64,000 nt of DNA from Symsagittifera roscoffensis. Its lineage: Eukaryota > Xenacoelomorpha > Acoela > Convolutidae. The notes under the pieces were generated by a model, which saw only the letters and a program-made list of their open reading frames with translations, did not search any database and was not told where the DNA came from. Position numbers and translations under genes: made by a program. Of the stretch, positions 23,599 to 35,484 are shown in pieces (positions within the stretch are counted from its first letter, which is position 1; the number at the start of each line of letters is the position of its first letter). The stretch is taken from the NCBI RefSeq assembly GCF_963678635.1, contig NC_087063.1, positions 1,344,287 to 1,408,286 on the forward strand, read 5' to 3'.

Positions 23599-23810
23599 GT
23601 TCATGCCAAATTGCTGGCAATATCGTTGACCTTGAGCAAATTTAAAACTCAAAAATAAGATCAGTTCTAGGTTAATTAGTTATGGATACGGTTTTTACGT
23701 GTAGAAATCAAGGATAGATATACTGAAATCGGACGTCGAAATCCGAGGTCGAGCAGATTAAGGTCAAATTCCTTGACCGAAAAAATATTTGCCAACAATT
23801 TGGCACTAAC
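23599..23810. mobile_element. 212-bp TA-target MITE overlapping the THADA stop codon
   Basis: Terminal inverted repeats: left GTTCATGCCAAATTGCTGGC; right, in reverse complement, GTTAGTGCCAAATTGTTGGC. They are flanked by TA at 23597-23598 and 23811-23812, the target duplication of Tc1/mariner-type elements. No coding capacity. Its right terminus supplies the TAG stop of THADA on the minus strand. Confidence 0.85.
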
Positions 23811-24111
23811 TATTTAACTTCAGAGCCCTTTTGAGATTTTGCAAACTGCTCAAAAAATGTCCATTCAACAGATAGAATGATGTTGTAGAGTCCATTTTCA
23901 GACATTCTAAATTCCTCCGAAGTTTTTCCATAGCTTGACCTTGCTGATCAAAGACTTTTTCGTGGTTCAATTCTCTTATCACAGAAGCACAGACATCAAT
24001 GAGTCGAAAGCTCTCTTTGTAGGTGTTCAGCTCCGTTCTCTCGAAGAGCACCTCTTGGTCGTCAACTGCTAATTCTTCATTCGCGAATGTTTCCATCAGC
24101 CCCGAGTATTC
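23806..24111 (-). CDS. THADA: THADA last exon
   Basis: Acceptor GTTTGTAG before GAATACTCGG at 24111, phase 0. It encodes the C-terminal helices (EYSGLMETFANEE through RALKLNS). The TAG stop (23808-23806) and two bases of the last codon belong to the MITE inserted here. Confidence 0.85.
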   Translation of the reverse strand, partial: EYSGLMETFANEELAVDDQEVLFERTELNTYKESFRLIDVCASVIRELNHEKVFDQQGQAMEKLRRNLECLKMDSTTSFYLLNGHFLSSLQNLKRALKLNS

Positions 24112-27100
24112 CTACAAACAAAGTGGCACCTCTGTTTAAAACTCAACTTAATATAAATTCATTTTTTTTCTTTCTGAGGTCATCTTTTGAAAAAAAAAAA
24201 CATTTATTGGGCTATGTCAGATTGGAAAACATGCGTGTTTAATTTTAAAGTTTCTATGCAAAACGCGCACGCAGACGAATTATCGCATTCTCAAAATCAT
24301 CACAATGGAGAAAAGATCTTTTTAAACCCAAAATTAGCTAATTATGTAAATTAGATTTTATATTAAGAAGCAAAATTCATAAACAAATGTAAGTAAAGAT
24401 GGTGATCTTGGCCGATATTTCACTTTTGTTTAAATAAGAAAGGAATAAAAAAAACGATGCCATTCAAGGCGAATCAAGTTATGGAAGCCCTAAAATTATC
24501 AGGATAGTAAAACTGGAAAACTGGAGGTTAATTTAACAACTAATTTTTTAGGCATTTAGCTTAAATTGTAGCACATTTCACTGGACCAGTTGAAAAAAAA
24601 CAGCAGAAAAAAGCGAAATATTCAGTGGAATTGAAAAAAAAATAAGGCGAAGAATCAGAATTAAACTAACCAGTTCTGAGAGTGCCAATTGGGCAAATAC
24701 TTCCACGGTGTCTTCATCATTGTACCGACTGCGCAAGTAGGTGGAGATCAAGTCGAGGAGCTTCGCAGAGGAATAAACGCACTCTGAAACAAGTCACACT
24801 AAAATAATCACCAATTTTTTTTTTGACGAAAAACGGCAAAAATTTATCAAATCATGTTCAAGCACTCACCAATTTCTTGACCAAAAATGCCTAACATTTA
24901 TTCTTTTTTTTTGCATATCCTGGGTCTTATGAAAAAAATATATTAAAAGGAAATAACATCTACTTTAACTAAATGAATTCAAACTCAAAAAATCATCATC
25001 AGTATTTTATTTTACCAATTTTTTTTCTGACTCAAAATCTAGTTTTAGGACTGATGTATCTGAAGAAGCATTACCGTTACTAGCATTCCGATTCTTTTCC
25101 CAAAGTATTTGAAGAGACAGCTTTTCACATGCAATTTTTCTAATATCCGGGCAATCGTCAAACATCAGTGCAGTAATACACGCCCAAATAGTACTACGAA
25201 TCATCGTCACTTCTGACGCATTTTCAAAATTATCTAACTGGTCTAAAAATTCCAAATCGATATTTATCACTTCGATGACAGAACTTCGCAATAACTCGCT
25301 TTCTTCGGGTAAAGAGCAAGAAAGCAAAAGATTCGCAAACTTCAAGGTCAATTTTGGGATCAGCGAAGCCAGTAATTTGATCACATGTGGCTTACATTCT
25401 TCAGGATATTGCATGAAAGTTTCCAGCAGACCGATTGATACTTCAGCCGATTTAACTATTAGAAGATCGGTAGCAACAGCTACATCACAAGCCTTCATCG
25501 TGATTTCGGTTTCAAAAGGGTCGGTTGATTGAACAGCATCTGCTAGCCAGTGTGTAAGAAAACTATTCGACTCCATGTACTCCAAGACTCCAGCATCTTT
25601 GGTTTTGGCTGAGCTTCGAAGAGTATCCAGCATTGATGAAATTTGGGATACAGTCATCAACTTGAAATTCCTTTCGTTGAACGTTTCGAAATTTGAAACA
25701 ACGCTTGTTTTTATTTCAGGGGCGAGTTTCGATGACAATTTTGATAGACATTCGCCAACCAGGGGGCTGAAAAAATTGAACGTTAGTACTTTTGAAATCA
25801 AATTTAAATGCTACTAAAAATATGTTCATATAATTCTCAGCAAAAGCAGGGCTCGTTGTCATCACAGCCTCTAGACAAGTGGAAAAAAAAGGAAAACAAA
25901 TTATATTAACCAAGCAGTAATTTTTAAAAAGTGCAACGTCTGTAAAAAGCCCGATGATAAAATTGGTTAAAACCACAAAATAAAAAAAGAAGACTGACCA
26001 CTGTGGTTTTTTCTGCAAGTTAGCAGCTAGTTGACTGACAGCTGTGACTAAACCAGGCCCCAGAGAATCGAGCAGATCGGCCAACTCTGCTGCTCCCAGA
26101 CAGGATAACACAGTGTTCACCTGAAACACAATTTTAATTCTCAGATATAGCAAACACAGTTGAAAAAGAGTCGATGAACGCAAGTAAACAGAAAAAAATA
26201 TTGACTTGCTTTTGCAAAATCTCAATTTTCGAATTTCAAAGAAAAAAATTGATGGCCTTAAAGTTCTTTGAAATTCTAGAACAATTTATGAGTTACACTT
26301 TTTTGATTAAACTAATTTTGTGATTTTTATCTTACTCCGGTTGGAAATCTTAAAATAAAATTGAACTTTCGAAACTAGAAGTCGATCATGTTTTTCGTGA
26401 CCCTTAGACTTTCGTAATTGGAGAGCGCAACTTACCTTAGCGGATTTAGGGGCGGTCACCCCCCCCCCCCCCCCCCCTCCTCAGGGATTCGACCCCATGC
26501 CGACCCAAAGGGTCCCCTTTTGTACTATTTTGGTCTCCCTTTGCTACTAATTTGTGGCTGATTGACCCTAAAGTTTTTCTAAAGGCGCCTTTAGCGCCAT
26601 TATATACTAATTTTGAGGGGGGAGCGCGCGCTGAAAAAAACGCGATTTTTTGGTCAAAATTTTTTTAAAAGGTTCCTAAAAACTCCTTTTTTGGCCTGTT
26701 CTCAAAAACTTGCCTGCAGCGCAGAAAATTTGATCAAAATAGGTCTTTATAGTTAATAGAATTATTTTTGAAAATACGCCCCCCCTCTCGAGAAAATCCT
26801 AGATTCGCCCCTGCCTAAGGGCATTTGTATGTGCATTTATAAGTATGAATGCACTTCTTTTGCTATCAGAGCGTTTTAAGACTTTTCCTGAGATAAAAAA
26901 ATCATCACGAGCTACATAAGAATCTGAACTACATTTATCAACACTAAAAAACACGTAAACGATCACATCCCAAAAGTTTACTTTATCAACAAAACAACTG
27001 TCACAAAACTTAGAAGACAAAGATTTCAAGTTCCGGATAGTTCTCGAAAGAGAGTAGCTGTGGTCTTCGGTCTTCATTAATGAAAAAGACTCTGAATTGA

Positions 27101-30100
27101 TAGAAGAATCGTGGCTCAAAGACGAGTCTTTTATTGGGCGCTCTAGATGCCACTCTTATTCTAGAGTTAATACCAAATTGTTGGCAATATCTTTTCGGTC
27201 AATGAAACTGAACGAAGTTACTTCACCTAAAACTGCTCATTTTGGAATCATCGAATTCATCTCATTACTGATTTCCACACTTAAAAACGGTTTGCGAAAA
27301 CTAATTAACTTGAAATGCTTTAAGTTTTGGCCGATTAAACTGCCTAAGGTCATCGATATTGTCAACAATTTTGCATTATTTATAAAAACAGTCCACATGT
27401 CACAATGGATGAAAACATACCGTTAGTAGCGTGCCATGTACAGTATTCATACTGACAACAGCACCTTCTGTTTCTATGGACGAAGAGAGACATAGTTGAA
27501 TCATGGCCCTCATCATGGCCTGGGTGGAGTGTGGAGAGAGGAGGAAGTTGGGGACCACTCTGGCTACTATGGCCCTGATTCGGATCAAGGGCCAGCTGAT
27601 GAACCTTAAATTCACAATCCAAGTTTCTGGTCTGCATTGCATTGCTACTTTCTTCAAATGTAGTATGTTTTACTGCAAATTGTTGGTGATATGTGTTTGA
27701 TCAAGGAATCTAGAGTAAATACGAAAAGCAAGACCTAAAAATTGTCTAAGCCTTACTTAAGAGTGAGTGTCAGAAACGGCGCATATTTCTCTTCATTCTC
27801 TGTCACATAGAGTCGTTCCAAAAGCAACAAAACCGGATAAAGAACTGCATTTGTAGCCGCAAACTCCGAAGTCGAAAACATATCAGCCGATGTCAACACA
27901 CAGTGGTCGAATCCAGCTACTGAATCGTCCTTGGGTTTAAGTGGGGACTTGATCATGGCCGAGTAAGGCTTCAAAACCGACTCCAGCTTGCAAATGAGCA
28001 CGTCATAGAGATCGGGAAACTTTGTGAAGAACTCGGAACAACTCATGCTGAAACACGATAACTTAAGACATTATTACACAAAACTTTTTTTTTAAAAATA
28101 ATACTTTGGATAAATAAAAATTTTGCCACATATTCTGAATGAATACGCCTGCAATAAGAAAAAAGGTGAGCAAGGTGAGCAGAAACTTTGCATTTGGATT
28201 TTTTGCGCATTGTCATGTTAATTTTTTTGATCGGGTTTGCTGCGTAGCAACTGTCCGTCTTCGAGATGAAATCAAAATCACAAAAACATTGTCTAGCAAA
28301 CCAAACAGGCAACTGAAACGCAACAAAAACTGTTGTTTACGGGAAAAAAAACCTTGTGCCCGATTGCAATACCTTTGCGTATCGCAAGGGTAATAAAATA
28401 GCAAAAGATTGGCTGTTTATTGGCTGTTTATGATTGGCAAACTTTTCGTCTAGCTACCCTAAATAGAGAAAAATGGATGAAAGGGTAGTTGTTCTATTCA
28501 CCATTTTTGAAAATAGAAGTCAGAGCTATTAAAGATGCAAAATGTTTCTTAAGTATTTTTGTTATTTATATCACATAAAATTTGTATTTAAAAAAGAAAC
28601 CATACGAAGTCAGGGCTATTAAAAATATATATCACAACAATACTTTAAAAAACACTTTGCATCACGACGAAAATAGCTGACCACACAAAAAAATTCAAAA
28701 TGTGGCAACTAAGCCGTTAAAAAATAAGCAGACAAACGTAATGATTGGAAAGTTTTCATCTAGCTACCCTAAATAGAGAACACTGGATGAATGGGTAGTT
28801 GTTCTATTCACCATTTTTGAAAAAAGAAGTCATTCAGGTTTTTCGTGTTCCTCATATTCTTGCTGTTTGATAATGGAAAAACTTACAAAGGAAATAAAGT
28901 GAAAATTCAAACCGCCAAACAATATTTGAGACTTTTCCCTGAACAAATAACAAAAACAAAAAAAATAATCACGACCTGTATAAGCGAATATCACCTAATT
29001 TTTTAAACAAAAATCTCAATTGCAACACACAGGCGAAGCCCAGCTTCGCATTACTTGCACTACAGTGCAAGCACAGCATTGCAAGCTAGCGAAAATAAAA
29101 AAAGATGGTAATAACAAATTATTTTTTTTGGGGGGGGGGGGGGGGATGAAGAAAATTTCAGAAAAATAATCAGGAAGCACAACAAGCAGCATTAAGTATG
29201 TCTTTAATTTCTTAACGAGCAGTCAAAAATGCTATTCTTGAGCCTACAACAGCCTCTCTAAACCGCTCTATGAGCCAAAAACAAAAATAAAGCCAACAGA
29301 CAGTTGAAAAAGAGTGAATGAACGCAATTAAAACAGAAAAAAATACCGATTTGTTTTTTGAAACTTTGAATTTTTAAAACAGGTTACGATGACACTTTTT
29401 CGATAAAAATGACCCATCCGAACTATATATGAATCGACTTTTAAAAAAGCCAACCAAAATTGTTGGCCCAAAAATTAATTGAGCAAATAATTTTTATACA
29501 GAGGCGAAGGAAGCTGCGCTTCGCAAACATTAGCAAGAATACGACAAAAAACAGCTCTAAAAAGGGCAAAAGGAAAAAGTAGAAATAAGCCTCGAAATAA
29601 TAAAAAAATTCGGCTACGTCTCGGATTCGAACCTAACACCTACTGCGACAGAAAAATTTTGACTCTCACGCACTAACCACTCAGCGAGAGACGCTTAATT
29701 TCTTACAAACCCTAGCTGTCAAACAAATAAAGCAGACAACAGATGCTATGCAATTTCCAATGTTTTATTTGCGAGTTAGGTTAGACAAAAAGAAGTTTCG
29801 TACTAATATACTAACGCTCGCAAGCTGGCTAGTGTAAAAACTGAGCTTTTGAAAAACGAACTACTTAATTTTTTTAATCAATCATTGTTTGCCCTTCAAC
29901 TAAGCCAATAAAATATAAGCCGAAAAAAATTAGGCCGAATGAAGCTTTTAAGCAAAACAGAAATAAAAAAGAAACCATACGAAGTCAGGGCTATTAAAAA
30001 TATAAATTACAACAATACTTAAAAAAACACTTTGCATCACGACGAAAATAGCTGACCACGCAAGAAATTTTCAAAATGTGGCAACTAAGCCGTTAAAAAA

Positions 30101-33100
30101 TAAGCAGACAAACGAAAGTCCGACAATTCAATTTTTCCCGGAAGAATTGCTATAATTTCATACAAGCTGAAAAAAAACAAGATACGACCGGGACTCCAAC
30201 AACCGACCTTAGCATACATAGGTAACCGCGTTACTTCTAGGCCAAATGAAAATCAGTCTCGAAACTCCTTAGGTTCACTAATAGAGTAACTTGAACTTCA
30301 GATTTAAGAAAATGTTTGACGGAAAAAATGGATTGCATCATTCTGAAATCAGCTATCCACGTAAGAATACTAATTCTGCTACGAAACACCAAACATGGTA
30401 TCAACTGGCTCTTATTGTCTAAAAATTGGTCTTAAAGGCTTAAAAAAGTATAAGCTGCCTGATTGATTTGCTGAACTTAATCAACCATAATAGATGATTT
30501 TTATATTGATTTTGCTCTTTGATCGATTTTGTTCTTTGATTACGAAATATGCGAACTATAACATAGTTTAGCGAACCAGTTCTTGCGTGTGATGATCATG
30601 GGATCCGGCAGCACTCCGAACACTCTGGACAGAATAGCTGTGAAGAGGAGGTTGCTCGCATTCTGCACCGGCCACAGCATGGAGTTGAACCCGTCCAGTG
30701 ACGTCACCAGTCCGTCTGTCACGTGGGTGTGGACCAGTTGGCCAATGTGGCTGCACCGAAACAACGAGCGCAGGACGTTGAGGGCGTGGATCTAAGTTTT
30801 AAACGTCTAACATTTTACATTCAGATTTCTCAAAATTGTACGAAGCGGAAAAAAACTATTATTTTTATTATGCTATGGACACTTCTAGAGATAGCTGCTG
30901 CATTAGACTTATCAAGAAATCCGTTGAGAATTATACCAAAAGTAAGGGATGATCTAAGAAATGAAAATTCCTGATAATGATGTCAAAGTCTGAAAAAGAT
31001 GACTGAAAAGCTTTTAATTGAGAAGAATTAGTTGATATTAAATAAAAACAGGACTTATATAAAAAAATCGGTTCTGGTAACCAACTTTTTCCAAAGATCC
31101 CCAATTTAGTAATATTTTACAACACCAAACTATATGAAAACAGTTACTATTGAATGATGTTCAAAATCAGTGTTCATACCTTGCATCTCCGCTCTGTTTC
31201 CTTCTCTTCGGGTAGCTTTGCAGATTTGAGCAAAGAGAGGAATACTTTGTTCACACGCCGCGGCAGTTCAAGTGGGGGCGAAGTTGTCAGAAGAGCCTAA
31301 AAAATTCAGTATTTGTTTAACCAAACCGAATTGACGCCCATCCTTCTCCAGATGTGGGAACAAATACAAGAAAAAGATAGACAAATTGTGAATCTGGAAA
31401 ATTGCTGTACAGACCTAAGTGATAGAGTGCTGAAATTGGAGAGATACAACAGCAAGGACTGTCTCATTATCTCGAACTTTCCATCAGATCTTTCGCCATC
31501 AATTACAGCACAGGCAGTGAATTTCTTGAATAGCATATTCAAAATCAATATAGGATGTGAAAGTATAAAGGCATGTCACTACCTGGGGAACCCCAACGCA
31601 GAGAGAGCCATAGTGATAGTCAAATTCGTCTATTTCGAAATCAAGAACATTATTTGGAGGTCAAAGGCAATGTTGAAAGGAGTGACAAACAAATCAAACG
31701 GTAAATTTATTTTTATCAATGAGAGACTACCTGAGCCCGATAAAGAGGTGCACATTTATGCAAACAAGGAAAGACAATTGAAGACGGTTACTGACAATTG
31801 TGCAGTAAAAATTGAGGTTCGAGGTAATAATGGAAATGGCACTAGGTTCATTGAAGTACGAAACAAAAAGGACGTTGATAGACTCGCAGCAGATGCAGTA
31901 CCTAGATTCAACCAGAGACCCCGAAGAGAAGCGAATTGCCCATCGCGAAATTGTCTTCCCAATGATTCTTATGGTACACCGGTGCCTAAGTTAGTGAAAA
32001 AACCGGATAATTTCTTCGCCACGCCAATATCCACAAGCCTTCCAACACTAAAAAGAGGAAGAGACAAAATCAACTACCGTGAGACAAATGAAAAGGAAAC
32101 TGAGATAATACAAGAACTACGTGCACGAAAAGGAAACCAAGAAGATATGCTGGACTACATCATGGGTTTTTTAGGAGACACACCAGAAGCTAAGCAGTCC
32201 AATATTAGCTCAATCGAAGAAGAGCCCTTTCGTATCGAGAACGAGGAGACCAATGGAAATAAAACACTCCAAGCCTAACCTAACCATAAGTATCATACAT
32301 ATTAATATACGTTCGATTAAAAAACATTTAGATGAATTGGAAGCACTTATTCTTAGTCTTGAGTCTCCGCCCGATATTATATGTTTAACTGAAACATGGC
32401 TAACAGACAATGATAAAAATGAAAGTTGGTTAATCAGTGGTTATAATCAATGCTGCACAAAAAGTAGGAAAACTCTTGGCGGGGGAGTCATGATACAAAT
32501 CAGAAATACCTGTTGTATTTTGAATCAAATAGAAATGCCCTTTGATGAGGGTATAATTGCTACAATATCGAAAAATTATTTTAAGTTCTCAGTGGGTGTT
32601 GTATACAACAAACCCAACGCTAACAAAATGCTGTTCGTAGAGAAGTTAGATACTTATTTAGATGAAAATAAATCTATGGATCAGCCAATGATCTTGTGTG
32701 GTGATTTTAATATAGATATTATCCAAAACAATCTGCTTACTAAGAATTACCTAAACGCGATCAGCTCAAATGGCTATGAGATTAGCAGTAATGAACCAAC
32801 TCGAGTTACAGAAAATACGCAAACGTGTTTAGACCACTTTATATTTCAAAATATACCACTGCCTGTTTTGAATGTACTTAAATATGAAACGATATCCGAC
32901 CATTATCCCATATTATTTGAGTGGAAATTAAAAAGGGAAAATTGTTACGACGAAATACCTTACCGGGATACATCTTTTCTTAAAGCACCTCTTACGGTGT
33001 CAAATTTTTTGCAAAATTTACATATAGTTTTGGATAATAATAAACAGTGTTTGTTTGAAATACAGGATGCCAATGTAGCTTTTGAGTTTTTTCAAGGATT

Positions 33101-35453
33101 GTTTGTAACAACTCTTGATGCCTTTGCTCCTCTGAAACGTAAGAAAAATATACAAAAAACGCGGCCAGTTTGGTTTACCAATAGGCTAGCTAATTTAAGA
33201 AACAAACGTAATATAGCCCACAGAAAATGCAAAATCAACCCCGATAATGCTGATTATCTAGCAAAATTTAAGCTGTTAAGATCACAATTTGAAAAAGAAG
33301 TTAAGCAATCGAAAAAAGAATTTTACTGGAATAAATTTAAAAATTGTATCAGAGACTCAAGACAAACATATAAACTTTTGAATGATATCAGTGGCAAGAA
33401 CATCAAATCAAACAAAATCCCACCCCTAAAATCATGCCTTGAAATGAAAGAAAAACCAACAGATGCTGACATTGCGAATAAATTTAATACTTTTTTCACA
33501 ACTGTAGGGACTATGCTCAAAAATGAAGTTCCTAATGCTGACATACAAGTGGTTGTTAACAATCCCTTTTCTATATTTCTCTATCAAGTAAGCCCTGCAG
33601 AAATTGAGAAAATTATTAACAGCTTTGATAATAAGTACTCAGCAGGTGATGATTACGTCAGTAATATAATTGTTAAGACGTCATCCGCGGTTGTGGCGCC
33701 TTATCTAGCATTTATCATTAACCTCTCTTTTTTGAAAGGAGTGTTTCCCAATGAACTATGTAAAGCAAAAGTTTTTCCCCTGCATAAGGAAGGTTCGAAA
33801 ACAGATGAAAATAATTACCGTCCTATATCTCTTCTCATCGTATGGAGTAAAGTTTATGAACGGGCAATGTACAACCGCGTATACTCCTACTTTGAGAATT
33901 TTTCTCTTCTGTTTTCAAAACAATTTGGTTTTCGCAATAAGCATAGTACAATTGATGCTTTAGCAGATTTAACCGAAAAAATGAGGCTGGCAACATTGTC
34001 AGATTCAATTTATAGTTTCTTCTTAGATTTGAAGAAAGCTTTTGATACTATCGACCATGACATACTAATCTACAAGTTAGAATGTTACGGTATCCGTAGT
34101 AATTGCTTGAACTGGTTTGTATCATACTTACGAAATCGCATGCAGCGTGTTGAAGTTAATGGCGTTAGTTCTGCTTGGAACACGGTTGACTGCGGTGTTC
34201 CACAAGGATCAATCCTAGGACCATTATTATTTATCATATACATGAATGATGTTCCTCTGACTTGTAAGTCTGCAGAAATAATTCTTTTTGCGGACGATAC
34301 TAACTTAACAGCGATAGGCTGCACTGTAGAAAATATCCAGTCAGACCTTGAATGTCTGAATAAATGGTTAATAGCAAATAAATTAGTAATCAATATATCA
34401 AAAACAGTACAAATGACCGTTAAATCAAGTGCTTCCAATTGCTCTTTCAATTTGAATGCCCTTGATATAACCGTTAAACCTGTGTGCAAGTATTTAGGAA
34501 TTTATATTGATTGTAAATTGTCCTTTGTCAGTCATGTTGATTTTGTTAAAATGAGACTTGGGAAACAATGTGGCATAATATCAAAATTGAGACATTATGT
34601 ACCCAGGTACCAACTATTAGAATACTACCGAAGTAATGTTGTCCCTATTTTACAGTACGGAATTCTGGTTTATGGATGCTGTAGTTTCAGTGTTTTGAAT
34701 CCAATTTTCATTTTGCAAAAAAAAATTTTAAAATTTATATATTTCAGAAAGCGGCAAGATCACTGTGAAGATATATTTGAAAAGAATAAATTACTGACAG
34801 TTTTTGAATACCACGTATACGAGCTTCTGAAATTTGTTCTTAAATCTGTAAACCAATTGCACAGCGAAAATTTTCTAAACGAAATGTTCACTTTTCAAAA
34901 GTCGGAGAAATTGACAAGGCGATCTAGTGCCAAGTTACTATTGGAACCTCTTTGCAAACGTAAAATCGAAAGATTCTCGATACGATATAGAGCATGCAAA
35001 TTGTATAATAAAATGAATAGCTTGGGCTTGCTCCCAGTGGATATTGAAAATAGTTCTTTTATGGAAATATCGCGTTATTACCACAATTTCCAAACTTATC
35101 TGATTCAAAATATCGAATTGGTGAAATATATTTATGAATTATAAAAAAAAAAAAACTAATACAACCGTTGGTTAAATGCTGCTGGACAACCCCCGTAGGG
35201 TTACGAATTAGGTGGAAAAAAATGACCCTCCAGAACCCGCTAGTTTTCGAGAAATCGCACTTTTTAGATTTTTAAAAATTTTTTCTCACTAATTTGTTTT
35301 CAAAATACTTAGAAAAAAAAAAAAAAAAAAAAAACGATAAACGATAACTAATCCAACCACTGAGCTAGAGTAACCATGCTGAAAGAAAAACTGTGTCAGT
35401 CACCAACAATTTAAGTATCTAATCGAATCTACCGAAACATAAAAAAAGAATTT

Positions 35454-35484
<31 letters not shown>

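Larger units (their letters stand above)
28608..30117. repeat. dispersed direct repeat pair of about 130-150 bp
   Basis: AAGTCAGGGCTATTAAAAAT...CACTTTGCATCACGACGAAA...AAGCCGTTAAAAAATAAGC occurs at 28608-28737 and again at 29968-30117, nearly identical. Confidence 0.85.

Noticed and set aside
25830-25880. Possible extra THADA exon (acceptor TTGTCTAG then AGGCTGTGATGAC)
   Set aside because: In the phase required by the flanking exons it meets a stop, and direct joining of 25999 to 25766 keeps frame.
30180-30245. tRNA-like sequence on the minus strand (GGAGTCCCGG as B box)
   Set aside because: Too diverged from the B box consensus and no convincing A box; at most a SINE remnant.
34085-34489. 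Minus-strand open frame opposite the LINE reverse transcriptase (also 37894-38298)
   Set aside because: Shadow of the conserved RT coding strand, with no domain of its own.
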